Assembly: GCA_905132765.1 (NCBI GenBank)
Contig: CAJHQP010002800.1
Location: forward strand, 1-64,000
DNA from: Moricandia arvensis
Lineage: Eukaryota > Streptophyta > Magnoliopsida > Brassicales > Brassicaceae
DNA: 64,000 bases
Direction of reading: 5' to 3'
The position numbers and the translations under genes are program-made. A model generated the notes under the pieces. The model did not search any database. It was not told the origin of the DNA and was given only the letters and a program-made list of their open reading frames with translations. Of this stretch, positions 34,195 through 46,675 are shown one piece after another. How positions within the stretch are numbered: the stretch's first letter is position 1; each line of letters opens with the position of its first letter.

Positions 34195-35125
34195 TTTTTT
34201 CCCGATGAAACCGGAAATACTCATTCTTCGTTAAAACCAAAAATCATGTTTTTCCATCAAAATAGAAAGACGTGTTTTTCCACAAAGTCATAAATTTATG
34301 TTTTCCCACCATAGCCAAAAAAATCTCATTTCCTCACAAAAATGTAAAATACTTTTTTTTTCTGTCTCAACCGTACAATTATATTTTTCCGTCAAAAATA
34401 TAAAATCACATTTCTCACTAAGATGTTAAATATTTTTTTGTCAAAACCGTAAAATCACACTTTCCTGCCAAAACGTAAAATTATGTTTTCATGTAAAAAT
34501 CAGAAAATCATATTTTCCGCAAAAATCAGAAAAATCGCATTTGCTCGTCAAAACAAAAAAATTGCATTTCCTGCCAAAATTAAAAAACGCAGTTTCCACC
34601 TAAAAGTCAGAAACCACATTCTCTCCTAAAATAGAAAAAATCTTGTTTTCTAACAAAAACTAGAAAAAAAAATTTATATTTCTTATCAAAATTGAAAAAT
34701 CGTGTTTTCCGCCAAAATAATAAAATCATGTTTTTTTTGTCAAAATCATAAAATAACTTTTTCTCGCCAAAACGTAAAAATACGCTTTACTATCAAACAA
34801 GAAAATTACGTTATTCGCCCAAACTAAAATTGTAAATTTTCACCAAAATTGAAAACTATAATTTCATGTCCAAACTAGAATATCGTGTTTTCACGCCAAA
34901 ATAAAAAAAATCAAATTTTCCCAACAAAATCGAAAATTGCATTTTCCTGTCAAAATTGAAATTAATGTATTTCCGCCAAAACCAAAATCGTTTTTTTCCC
35001 ATCAAAATCAAAAGATCATGTTTCTCGCCAAAATCGAAAAACCGTGTTTTCTCCTCAAAGTTGGAACATCGCATTTTCCACTAAAACGCACAATAGTGTG
35101 TTTTCCGCCAAAATCACAAAATTAA
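34195..35125. repeat. Degenerate minisatellite, unit about 26 bp, roughly 35 copies
   Basis: The plus strand repeats a unit with the pattern TTTTCCNCCAAAAT, then an A-rich stretch, then a TCRTG or TYGCA end. Unit length varies from about 23 to 31 bp and no two units are identical. Short apparent reading frames on either strand (for example 34856-35074, minus) are products of the repeat. I do not recognise the family. Confidence 0.85.
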
Positions 35126-35759
35126 TTTTAAATATATTTATTTAAATATTATAATCATTTCATTTTTAAGAATAAAAAACATGTTGCTTTTAATCTTTTT
35201 ATCTACTAATATTTAAACAATATTATAAAATAAAAATGAACAATTTGATATCTGGATATTGCAGCTGAATGCAAATAATAATTATAAAAACTAACAACAT
35301 TTAGATGCAATATCTAAATATTTTATTCAAATACTATATCTTGACGTTGCATCAAATACAAATATCGTTTATAAAACTGTAACACCCTCAAGGTTTGAAA
35401 AGTGGACGAGGTTTTTTTATTTTTATTGTTGTTGTATTTTCTATTTTTATATACTTACTTAAATTTTATATAGAATTTTTAAAATAATTGGTCGACTAAT
35501 TTATTACATGATTTAATAATTTAATAATCTTTATAGAGTATATATGAAAATATATAATTAAAAAAAATTCATTCTTTAAAATTGAACAAATTTAATATTT
35601 CTGCAAAAAAGTGGACCAAGAGACGTGGATGTATAAGTTTCTTGTGATCATACGACTTCGATGATCTAACAATACTAAAAGGAAGATATGGTGAAAGGGT
35701 GAGATATCCACGTCACCAAAAATAATTAGCCAATGAAAACATTTCGATTCGCCATGTCA

Positions 35760-36004
35760 TCATGTTAGAACAAAATTAACCATGGCTCTTAGCAGGGTTC
35801 TTATGAAGGGAGGCCCACTATTTTTTTAAAACTCACCTCTTATAACTCTTCTGCAAGAGCCAGCTCTTGGAAAGTTCTTGTACTGTTCGCGGACCCCATT
35901 GACATGTGGCGGCCCGCGACTGGTTCATCTTTTTTTTTTAAACAGAAAAAAGTAAAAAAAAAAAGTTAAGAGCCCCTAAGGGGCTCTTAGGGTTAAACAT
36001 GCTC
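35760..36004. mobile_element. Tourist-like MITE, copy 1 in a tandem duplication
   Basis: 245 bp with imperfect ends (TCATGTTAGAAC at left, GAGCATGTTTAACC on the minus strand at right). TTA follows the right end at 36005-36007. It holds an internal inverted repeat GAGCCCCTAAGGGGCTC near 35970 and a GC-rich core (TGTGGCGGCCCGCGAC). Confidence 0.65.
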
Positions 36005-36676
36005 TTATTTCCTGAAAATAGCATGAAGTAATGGGCTTTTATTTCACTCCAAATGAACATAGATTTTTCCATTTTCGGCCTGTATTTTACCCGATAACAT
36101 TTCCGGCTCATCATCTATCTCGGTCCATTGATTATTAGTCCAAAGTTATTACGATTTACGGTCCATCCTCTCTACTTTTAAAGTGAAAATTAAAAAGATT
36201 TACGATATGTGATGTTATCATGTTAAAGCGGGATTAACTCTGGCTCTTAGCAGAGTTCTTAGGAAGGGGGGGCCCACTGTTTTTTTAAAACCCACCTCTT
36301 ATAACTCTTCTGCAAGAGCCAGCTCTTGGGAAGTTCTTGTACTGTTCGCGGGCCCCACTGACATGTGGCGGCCCGCGACTGGTTCATCTTTTTTTTTAAA
36401 ACAGAAAAAGTTAAAAAAAAAGAAAGTTAAGAGCCCCGGGCTCTTAGGGTTAAACATGCTCTTATTTCCTGTAAATAGCAGGAAGTAATGGGCTCTTATT
36501 TCACTCCAAATGAATATAGATTTTTCCATTTTCGGCCTGTATTTTACCCGATAACATTTCCGGCTCATCCTCTATCTCGGTCCATTGATTATTAGTCCAA
36601 AGTTATTACGATTTACGGTCCATCCTCTATACTTTTAAAGTGAAAATTAAAAAGATTTACGATATGTGATGTTATT
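35761..36676. repeat. Tandem duplication, two units of 458 bp
   Basis: 35761-36218 and 36219-36676 are directly repeated and mostly identical, with a few substitutions and a shortened inverted repeat in the second copy (near 36431-36445). Each unit holds one MITE copy plus about 210 bp of flanking DNA. The MITE therefore inserted before the duplication. Confidence 0.9.
36218..36461. mobile_element. Tourist-like MITE, copy 2 in the tandem duplication
   Basis: 244 bp, flanked by TTA at 36215-36217 and 36462-36464. It shares the ends and GC-rich core of the copy at 35760-36004. Confidence 0.65.
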
Positions 36677-38517
36677 TTTGGATATATAATCTTCGTAGAA
36701 GCAGTTGATTTCGGCTAGACGGTGAAGAGAAAGCTCTTTGATATCTCTATAAAATTTAACAAAGAAACATTCTAAAATAACATTAATGTGTAGTCATGCA
36801 AATGACACCAGTTCTATACATGACTTGAAAGTAAAGAAAATAATGTAACACTTAAATGAAAACAAACTTCATCATGCTAAGGATAATTGGATAAGCAGTA
36901 GTTGATATTTGTGTATTAACTGAAACTTCTCTCTTGCTAAGGTAACATCATCTTGAGATTTTTAATAGGTGTCTGAGTTTTATAAGGATATTATAGGTTT
37001 ATTACTTATAAAATTATTTGTTTTGGAAACATTTATTAGCTTTATAAAATATTCACAAATTACATTTATTGTACATAGTTTGATGCTATTAATCATTAAG
37101 AGTGTTTTATATTATATAAAAGTTGAGGTTATAAGTCATTGAGAATGTCCACAGAGAATTTAAAACAACCAATTGACAAATTATTTTTTAATTTACTATT
37201 TTTTTTAAAATGTCAATATTACCAAAATCATTCATTTTAAATAAAATATAAATCAATATATAATATGGTATACTTACAATAAATAAAAAATATATAATTT
37301 AACCTAATATACTATAGATTTTTGAAAATAATCATAAAAATAACTAACAACAATGATAATTACTTTTAAAATGCAATAGTTTCCAATATTTTTAACTATA
37401 TACATTTTAAACATGTGGTTTTAAAGTTTAGGTTATATGAAATATTCACAAACTATATTCACTATATATAATTTGATACTATAAATTATTAAGAGTGTTC
37501 TATTCTATATAAAAATTGAGGCTATAAGCCATTGAGGGTATCAATATAAAATCTAAATTAGTTATATTTCTATTTCTAAAAATGTCAATATTACCAAAAT
37601 CGTTTATATCAAAATAAAATATAAATAAATATTACTAAAAACAATGAAATTTAACACATTTCTAACAATTAAAAAAATTTATATGTCAACTAATAAAATA
37701 ACATAGTCCCAAAATTAATTTATATTAATTTATAATGTAACTAAATTAAGTTATTATTTTATCAAAAGTTATTATTTAATTTTAGTTAAAATTTTATGGA
37801 TTTATTTCCTTTTTTATTATACCTAAGAAAACTTTAACACTATTTAAATTCATCAAAATATTTATTAGGATTCAAACTTAAATATTATATTATCCGATAT
37901 GCATTTGAAAAATAAATAAGAATATTTCAAATACATATATGTACACAATAAGTATATAATAATTATATTGTCATGTAAAAAAATTGGTAAATAAAAAACA
38001 AGATTAGATATTGTGCAAATGGGACAATGTTTTATATCACTCAATTATAAAAATAAAAATAAAAAATAAAATATGCATAAAAATGTAGAAATAGTTAATA
38101 TGCATAGAATATTATATATATATATATATATAAATATATATTTTTTTTAAATTATGATTAATAAAAAATAGAAATATGTTTATAAATACACTTATTCATT
38201 TACATATACAAACAAAGAAATATTTAAATAATAGTTATTTTAAAAATATCATTGTATGTAATTTAAATAAAATAATAATAAATCATTCTTATAAGACAAA
38301 TTCATAGAAAAATCTATATAAATAATTTATCTTTTATTATTATAAAATTAAAATAAAATAAAACTAATTATTCAAATAAACTCTCGCAAGAAATTTTTAT
38401 ATTGATTAAAAGAAAATTTATATAATAATACAATACGCGCATAGCTAAACCCTGAGTCAATTTTTATTTATCAATTTATATTCTCAATATATATTGATTC
38501 AATCATATTTGAAAAAT
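36677..38517. other. Very AT-rich intergenic DNA with a diverged duplication
   Basis: 37048-37280 and 37441-37640 are diverged direct copies about 393 bp apart; both contain ATATAAAAxTTGAGGxTATAAGxCATTGAG. The second contains TCTATTCTATATAAAAA at 37499, which could be the 5' end of the Helitron whose 3' end is at 38546. It is preceded by T, not the usual A, so that border is weak. A TA run lies near 38110-38132. No gene. Confidence 0.5.
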
Positions 38518-38546
38518 CCCGGGCGTAGCCCGGGTAAAATCTCTAG
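38518..38546 (+). mobile_element. 3' end of a second Helitron
   Basis: The hairpin CCCGGGC-GTA-GCCCGGG (38518-38534) is followed eight bases later by CTAG at 38543-38546, then T. This is a canonical Helitron 3' terminus. The 5' end is uncertain (see 37499). No Helitron gene is visible upstream, so this is a non-autonomous copy. Confidence 0.85.
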
Positions 38547-39230
38547 TAATTCTAACAATTTCTGGCCAAATCAGTGGAGAAATTAGAAGTACTACCACAA
38601 ATCATTTATTACTTTTGCCCTTAAATTAAATATGAAGATAATATAAATATGTATACATGTGGTTAAATAGATAAAGAAATAATCCCTAGATATCGGGGAT
38701 TTCATATACTTTATGTAATTGAAATGAAGTCACACATATATTGTACTTTATCAGATCGGCTACTTAACATTGTCTTATGGTGGTTGTATCAAAATTTGTG
38801 GATATTATAAGATAGTCAAATCGTGGATGATGTATGATAGCGACGATGGTAGAAGCACGGAGGTATACATGACACATATGCAAACCCACTCACACTATCT
38901 TATTTCCCACAATCGATTGGTTGGTGTTTGAGGCAGGTCACGATTTCCGAAAGTTAAGTTATACAATAGTACATACTCTCTCTTATAGTTTTTGTTTGAT
39001 ACCTAAACTCACTAAATATAGTTATAAAAGTATACACAGAAATAATAAAAGCTAGGTAGGTATGGTCATAATCACACACTCACAGGTGGATCATTCTTGC
39101 ACATAGAAAATTATTACGCTTTGTGGAGAACTATAATGTCGGTGATATATCAAATTCTAGGATTTCAAGTTTTAATTTATAACACTTACTTCAAATTAAC
39201 AATTGGTTTGAACATTGAATATCAATTGAA

Positions 39231-39404
39231 TTTTTTTTTGATTAATCAGGTGTTGAGCTTACGCCCCACCACCTAGGCCCGGCGCCAGCCTTTGCCTGTA
39301 CCGTTTAGGGCCATGGCACGCCTCTCCCTTCCCGCGAGTCGAACAGCTGCCAGTTTGAGCCCCTCAGCTAGGGGCAAGTACCATTAGACTACGAGGTCCT
39401 GGGT
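39231..39404 (-). mobile_element. tRNA-derived SINE with 13-bp target duplication
   Basis: Read on the minus strand, the 174-bp unit starts at 39404 with ACCCAGGACCTCGTAG. It has an A-box-like TAGTCTAATGGTA and a B-box-like GTTCGACTCGC (RNA polymerase III promoter), and ends in a short A-tail (T-run at 39231-39239). AATATCAATTGAA flanks it at 39218-39230 and 39405-39417. The size and structure fit crucifer SINEs such as the S1 type; the exact family is not settled. Confidence 0.93.
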
Positions 39405-39508
39405 AATATCAATTGAACTATTAACCGGATTAATTTTGAAAATGCGCCCATCAATTCAGAACTCATAACCAAATATGAACGAAAACCAAAAACTTCAATT
39501 TAAGTTTG

Positions 39509-40405
39509 TGTAACATCTTAATTTTTGATATATGAGAAAAATTTACGATAATTGATTTGGTTATCTATGTCATCAAAGTGTATATATATTTTTTGTCATA
39601 TATATGTTTAAAACTTCAGGGTTAATCGTGTTTATGCTAGAGTAGTGAAAAGATGAGTGACCTATCGGGAAGTGATTCACGATACCGTGTGAGTGAGACC
39701 AAAACACGAAGAAATGTCATGTGGCGAGTGAACATTGATTTTGAGACTTAGAAAAATTAATGCACCGCCGTCGCACGGAATAGGGCACACATGCCAAGAG
39801 AGCGGACATATGAAACCCATTAGCTGTGTGCGATCAAACCATTACAAGTGGTATCAAAATTGGTTAGTCATGTCGATTCTAATTTGAGAGGCTTCTTAAG
39901 ACATGTCGTGGTGCGCAACGGGGGCACTGCACTCTGTGAGTGGGGGATAAATTATGGTATCAGAGCTGGTTAGCCATCTCAGTTTTAGCCTGAGAGGCGT
40001 CTTGAGACATGTCGTGGTGCGCAATGGGGGTATTGCGCTCTGTGAGTGAGGGTGAATTATAACATCTTAATTTTTGGTATATGTGAAAATGATTAAGAGA
40101 ATTGATTTGACTACCTATGTCATCCAAAGTGCATTTACCTTTTCCGTCACACATTCGTTTATAACTTCAAAGTTAAGCGTGTTTATGCCGGAGTAGTGAA
40201 ATGATAGATTATCTATCGGAAAGTGATTCACGATACCGTGTGAATAAGGCCAAAGCACATTAAATTATCATGTGGTGATTGCAGGGTCAATAAATAATGA
40301 TTTCCAGCCTTAAAAAACTTAATGCACCGTTATCGCAAATGAAATCCACGGGCCAAAAAAACAGTTACAAGAGACTTATTAGTTGTAAGCAGTCGAGACA
40401 TTACA
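39509..40405 (+). mobile_element. TRIM-type retrotransposon
   Basis: Two diverged LTRs (39509-39846, starting TGTAAC and ending ATTACA; and 40058-40405) flank about 210 bp of interior. A PBS-like TGGTATCAAAAT follows the first LTR at 39849. A better one, TGGTATCAGAGC, is at 39955, because the PBS-proximal interior (about 105 bp) is tandemly duplicated (39849-39954 and 39955-40057). GTTTG flanks the element at 39504-39508 and 40406-40410. There is no coding capacity. Confidence 0.87.
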
Positions 40406-41318
40406 GTTTGGTTTGGCAAGGTTCAAAACCGTGTGTCTCACCAATAGAATGGTTTATGAAGAATTGAGCGTTCTTTGATCATGTTAAAGGTTTCTGAGTA
40501 GCGTGTAATCATTTTTTTCCTTGTGATAACAAAAGATCCACGATGAAATGTTTTTACAACACAAAATATTTATGAAAATATTTAATAAAATATTCAGTAA
40601 AACAAAACACAATGTTTATGAAATGTTTAATAAAAGAAATCTTGGTTTCGGAATTGATTTGTGTTTTGAGTAACAAAAGTCATAGTACTAAACGAGAAGA
40701 AAAGAAATTGACTTGGACGATGCATGTGTTCGTATACTGTATATCCAGTTCTGAGGGGAAGAATAAAAGTAAATGAGTACAAGATAAAGTTTGAGTTTAG
40801 ACTAAACATAGAGAAAATTACATCAAGAGGCAGTTTTAAGATTTTATTAACATAATAAGGCCATTCTGGCTACCAACATAATTTTCTCTAACAGCTTCCT
40901 TTTTATGTAACATTCTCGTCGGATGGTAAGTACCATTTTCCTAACTAGACCACATTATGAGCGGGAATCAACCCCCACCATTCATTTTTTGGTACATCAA
41001 CGGTCCAGATGTCTTTCCATTACTTTGACAAGACATATATTTCTCTCTTATCATAATCATTAGATCTCTTATTTCACTTTTATTATCAACGGTCCAGATT
41101 CCGTAACGTCAAATGTATTCATATTCTTCTTTTTCTTTTGACATTAACCACAATTAGTTGTTTCTTTTTACAGAGCTTGACGAAATCGTGACAAAATTTT
41201 TGCTGCAGACAACAGGTTAGTTTTCTAGCAGGTTATTACATAATCTCTTTTCTAACCCGATTCAACCAAGAGGTTAGTATTATACTAATAAGTTTTTTTT
41301 ATCATACCACAGCCCTGC
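40406..41318. other. Intergenic DNA upstream of the MULE transposase
   Basis: No gene seen. It should contain the left end of the Mutator-like element, but no long inverted partner is visible on the right side. Confidence 0.45.
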
Positions 41319-44300
41319 ATGACGGACCATTGTATGGTTATTCCTAAAGAGTGGGCTTCCGTCGATTCTCTTCGGAATTTTGTCATAGACAAGAAGAAGA
41401 TGTTAAGGATTGTACTTATCCGTTCTGGAATACCCTTGATTGAATTACAGAACAATGTCGCTAAGGAGTTCTTCAGCTTTACGGATCCCGCTCCAACTCC
41501 TGTCTTAAGTTACTGGCCACCTGACACGAAAGAGTTTACCACCGGTCTAACCACACCACCGCTTATACTGACCAACGACGGGGCTGTCACTTATTTCTTC
41601 CATCACTTAGCAGCGCACCCAAGCATGAATTTGTTTGTCACTTTTGATACAAAAGTAGATAAGCAGCCAGATAGTCAAGTCAGTGAAAATCATCTTCGCT
41701 GCTTTACACCAAACCAACCAATAAGGCCTTATATCAACTACTTTCGCCCCCCTCCCCCCTTCAACAACTTCATCAAAAATTCCAAGTTTTTCACTCTTCA
41801 ATGACGATGAACTCCAACAAGACACTCCTCTTTTCCAATCTACTGAGAACCCACTGTACGTTTCTACTGAGCCTCCTTCTGTTGAACCTTCAAAACCCCA
41901 CCGAGTCTCCATTCAAGATGAAAATTTTTCATGCAGAGATGAGATGCTAGAAGAAATGTTCAAGGAGGATTCTGATAACATCCCTGAACTTAGCTATTGG
42001 ACGATGAAGATGACACCTCATTTGAAAATTCACAACCTCCAGACGTTGTTGTCCCAATTCGTGGTTACGATCACGACTTTTGGGATCCTTTGTTAGATGA
42101 AACCCTCGGTGGGTCAGATGCAGCTGAGATTATGGCTGGGATTCATGTCCCTAAAACAGCTCCTGAAACCTACGACTGCACCACAAGCGGTGATTTCGAT
42201 CATACTGTTCGGTTATCTGGTGAAGATAATATAGATTGGAAGAAATACCTAGATTTTCCAGGTGTACACCAGAGGGAAAGTACGAGTGTACAAACAAGTT
42301 CCACGTTCACGCATACACCAACCACTGATATGTACACACCATCCCACGGTGTACACACAACTTCACCGTACACGCGTACAACGGAAAGACGACCGTCTTC
42401 GTGTACAACGCCCCTAATGCAACGTGCAACTCACCACCCTGGTCCTGCTTCCCCTCCAGCAACGGAAACTAGACCTTTATCTAAAATCTGTGATGAGGAG
42501 TTGATATCCCCCCGCTCTTTGATGAGATTTCTTAGGCTGATGATGTTCCAGATCTTAATTTAGATGATACCAACGGGGTACCTACCGTAGGCAAATTATA
42601 CGCAACCAAACAAGACTGTCAAATTGGGCTTGCAATATATGTAATCAAGAATCGCTTCCACTTCAGGTAAACCTAAACTACAAGGGACTCTTTTGTTCTC
42701 AGTTGCCACGATACGCGTTGTGATTGGCGCATCTTTGCCAAAGAACTCACCACATATGGTTATTACACAATCAAGAAGGCCCAGCTTGATCACAACTGCC
42801 CTTTGGACCAGCGTGATCAATACAAGAGAAGGGCCACCTCAAAAGTCATTGCTCATGTTTATCATTCTCGTTACACTGAACCGAATGAGGGTCCTAAAGC
42901 TGCTCAGCTTCTACTGGAAGACTTGTGTGTCTCTACTTCATACATGAAATAGCACATGACAAAAGAACAAGCTGTAGATCTCACTGTCGATAGAGCGGAA
43001 GATTCATACCTCAACCTTGCTGCATACTTTGAGAGGCTGAAACAAACCAACCCTAGCACTGTTACTGCCATTGAAACTAAACTTGATGAATTCGGTGAAT
43101 CACGTTTTCTCTATGCTTTTCTTTATTTTGGTGCTTCAATACAAGGTTTTTGTCATGTCCGCCATGTTCTCATTATTGATGACATTCATCTTGCTGGAAA
43201 ATATAATGGTGTCCTCCTCACCGCTAACGGCCAAGATGCCAATTTCCAAGTTTTCCCCCTTGCTTTTGTTGTTGTTGATGGGGAGACAGACAACTCGTGG
43301 GTGTGGTTTCTTACAAAGGTTGAAAGGATTATTGCTGACTCCAACACTCTGACTATTTTCTCAGATCGACATATCTATCTTCTTAAAGCGAAGAAAAAAT
43401 GTCTTCCCTAAGGCTCACCATGGTGCATGTATCGTGCATATCATGAGGAATGTTGTTTTCCGTTACAAGAGCAAAGGCTTGGTAAAACTGGTTTGTGCAG
43501 CTACATTTTCCTTCAAACGCATAGATTTCGATGAAGACATCTGACTTCTAAATGGGCAAGAAGATACTTTCCAGGGAACCGATAAACCTCCTCACTAGCA
43601 ACGTGGTTGAACAACTCAACAATGCTTTTAGCAAATCCAGAGCTTCACCCATCATTGAGCTATTCATGTTCATTCAACGGATGTTGACGCGTTAGTTCTC
43701 AGCTAGGCGAACCAAATCTGCAAAACACAAGGGGCATGTTACACCTAAGGTTGCTGTTGTTATGGACACACACATCAGACTCACGAAAGGCAGTAAAATC
43801 TCTAACATAACTGACTGGAGCTATCAAGTAAAAGGAGTTTTTGGACATCCTTACACAGTTGCCTTGGACAATAAAATTTGCTCTTGCCAAGTTTTTCAGA
43901 AACTAAAAATCCCATGCGATCATGCACTGCTTGTAGCTGACTCCGTTGGTGTCCCACATGTTCAACTGGTTGGGGATTGCTACACAACCCAGACATGGAG
44001 AGACACATACTCCGGTGTCATCTACCCGGAAGCGCCCTTTGGTGAGTTCCCACTACCTCCTGCAATTTCCATTCTGAACCTACAACCTCCAAATACTCGT
44101 CGCCCTTCTGGCCGCCCTAAGGATAAGCGTATCGCTTCAACTGGTGAAATACAGGTGAACTCAAATATACCTACACCATTATCGTTTATTTAATATTCTG
44201 TTACGCCCCTCTCTGTTTAAGACATCAATTTTGTTGCTCAATTTTGGTTAAATTTGTTATTCTCAGGTTCCTAAGAAAACTAAACTCAACAAGTGTGGTC

Positions 44301-44350
44301 GATGTGGTGTTTCCAGTTATAACAGGACCAGGTGCACCGTCCCCATTTAA
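41319..44350 (+). pseudogene. Mutator-like (MuDR-type) transposase, broken
   Basis: Segments in changing frames form one MULE transposase. First comes an N-terminal part (MTDHCMVIPKEWASVD, 41319). An acidic linker follows (DDEDDTSFENSQPPD, about 42 kb), then a MuDR DNA-binding-like segment (VGKLYATKQDCQIGLAIYVI, about 42.6 kb). The MULE catalytic domain comes next (GFCHVRHVLIIDDIHLAGKY, then ANGQDANFQVFPLAFVVVDG; 43.1-43.3 kb). Last is a SWIM zinc finger (ICSCQVFQKLKIPCDHAL, about 43.9 kb), followed after an intron by NKCGRCGVSSYNRTRC. Breaks lie near 41.77, 42.0, 42.55, 42.95 and 43.39 kb, several at homopolymers, with stops near 43.54 and 43.69 kb. It cannot encode a working transposase. 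Confidence 0.85.
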
Positions 44351-44999
44351 TGTATTGGTGAATTCTATATCCACAGGAGTTCTTTTTTGGATAGCGCCTT
44401 CACCTTAAACAACTTCTTTTATTGCTCCTTTTTTGTTGTCTTACTCCCATGTTAAAACTCTACAAACAACATGCTAAAGATGTATTGGTTGTTTGGTTGA
44501 CGCTTTTATTTATTATTTTTCCCTTATCCTATGATTTCACCTCCGTGGTAAATGCAACCCTTTTACAGATTCAAGCCACACACATGTAATTGTACTCATG
44601 TACACATTACGTATACATGTACACGTGCACACTAAAAAGTGCACACTTCCTTTGCAGTTCTTATCCTAACGTTTTTCACCACTCGAGAACAAAAGTCCAA
44701 ACACATATTACCCGGCCCAAAATTTAACGGTCATAACCTACCCGACCCCTTCCTTTAAAAAGAAAAGAAATTAGGGCTTCTTCTAGGGTTCTTGGTTTCT
44801 CTTTTCTTTTGCGACGATAGCGAGATTGCAACAAAACTTTACAACTTCTTCCCTTTCTGTGTCCAAAACATTCTATATATGACCTTCTCAGGCATCTCCA
44901 CATCGATTAACACCATTGAAACAAGCCCTTCTATTGTTACGTCCCTATCCACCCCAATAAGTTCATCCCAATACTCGTAATTTTCTCCCTTCTCAGGCA

Positions 45000-45460
45000 C
45001 TTGGTACTCAATGCTATACCCCTCTTCAAATTCACCACATGGTATGTTACCTCCCCAAACTCAACTAATGAAAATCTCATGGGTTTTCCACCAAAAACCG
45101 GCCACATTTCGTACTTCTTCTTCGTTACAACCTATCTTGTCAACATCTCATGGACGATCCTCCCCATCAAAAGCCTCTGAATAGGTAGCTTAAATAGACC
45201 ACCAAAACACGATCTTTTTAGTCTATCCATCTCCGACGTCCCGTCTAGCGCGTCTCGCACCGCTAAAAAATGGTTTACTGTTGAATAGATGTTCACCCTC
45301 TCGCTGGGAAAACGGTATGTCGCAAATAAATGCTCGGGTAAACCTTCTTTCACGTTCTCCACCTCCGCCGTCCCTATTAACCAAAGAACAATCCCCCAAA
45401 AACACTTTCACTGTATGGTTCAAAAAAATGGAAAAAACGACATCTTTTATAAGTCCAGAT
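45000..45460 (-). pseudogene. DUF1985 / ULP1-like gene fragment
   Basis: On the minus strand the frame ENVKEGLPEHLFATYRFPSE, then AVRDALDGTSEMDRLKRSCF and GLFKLPIQR, GRIVHEMLTR resembles DUF1985, the N-terminal domain of plant transposon-borne ULP1-like cysteine protease genes. Downstream on that strand (toward 44.4 kb) there is no room for, and no sign of, the protease domain. It faces the broken MULE transposase. This pairing fits the Kaonashi (KI) MULEs of Arabidopsis, which carry ULP1-like genes and lack long terminal repeats. The domain call is from pattern memory. Confidence 0.55.
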
Positions 45461-45624
45461 CCAAAATTTTAAATTGCTTCCAAACTCACCGTCTACGACG
45501 CCTTTCCCACGGAGACTCCGCCGTCGTGCCATCCTTCTCTTCTTCACTTTCGTCAAAATCTTCGGTTGGTATCACTGGATTTCACTCCCTCTCTATCCCA
45601 CAAAGTTGTTTCCTCTTTCGATAA

Positions 45625-46675
45625 GAAATAAAAAAATAACATAAATTCGGACTTCAGAAAATTATTAACTCCATTTAATTACCCATCGTTTGCAATATTT
45701 GCAACTATTATTATAATATTTCTTATTACCAAAATTCAAAATTCAAACCAAAAACAAAACCTAACTAAAGTCTCTTCTAGTCGGACATGTTGAATCTTTT
45801 CACATAAAAATTACCCTTGTAGCAACAACTGCTTTTTATTTATGTTAATCACTCCTAAACATATGTGTTTGTGTTCAAAAAGAAAAAAAAGAGACTAAAC
45901 ATATGTGCGTAGTGTTAAGTGTCCAGGAAATCCAACGCTTCCTGTATTTCTCTTAACTCCTTTATACTCTGAGTTGATTACAAAGTGATTACATATTTAG
46001 AGAGTGTTCAAAAAACATATTTAGAGAAAATCATAAGACAAATATTTTTTTCAAGTTTAACCTCATTAAGAAGAATTTCAATTTTAACAGATAGATACAT
46101 TTTTCTTTACCATTTCCTTAAATATTTCTTTTAAAAGAAATATAACCAAAAAAACAATTTCTCCAAAATTGAAGAAGAAAAATGAGAAACAAATCCGTTC
46201 TAATATTACTAACTTAAAATTATTATTGTAATAATATTTATATTTCATGATTTTTAAAAAAAATATTCAACTGTATTTATTTAATTTATTTAAACAGTCA
46301 CAGTGAAAATAGTAGTTAAGGTTGCTATTAATGACGTTGATTCCTTCTTAACTGTTATTATTAGATACAATTTTACTTCAAAATTATTTATATTCTAAAT
46401 AAATATTTTGGACACAAAACTATAGATCTTTTGAAAAACTATATAGTAAAAATCTTATAAATAATAATATTAACCTATAATATTTTATAAATTTATGGAG
46501 TTATTAGTTTATTTAATACTTTTAAGACTCCTGTTTTGTTCTTGTAAATAATAAAATATATGGTTTCCTAAGCTTATATATTATTAAATTTTACAAATTT
46601 AGTTCTTTGTCTGTGTATTTATCAATAAAATGAATTTTTGATTATTTAGTGCTTCTGTATATTAGAAAATACATA
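45625..46675. other. AT-rich intergenic DNA
   Basis: No reading frame, inverted end or repeat that I can name. It probably includes the outer border of the MULE on its left side. Confidence 0.5.

Noticed and set aside
34856..35125. Open frames on both strands in the minisatellite
   Set aside because: They repeat an F-x-x-x-x-E-K-like pattern only because the DNA unit is repeated; there is no start context or known domain.
34195..35125. CRISPR-like array
   Set aside because: Units are degenerate, have no unique spacers of constant length, and this is a plant genome.
35383..35420. TGTAACACCCTC as an LTR start
   Set aside because: The motif is common at crucifer LTR ends, but I saw no partner LTR, PBS or polypurine tract.
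39231..39404. A genuine tRNA gene
   Set aside because: A- and B-box-like motifs are present, but the unit has a poly-A tail and 13-bp target duplications and runs on well past a tRNA length, so it is a SINE.
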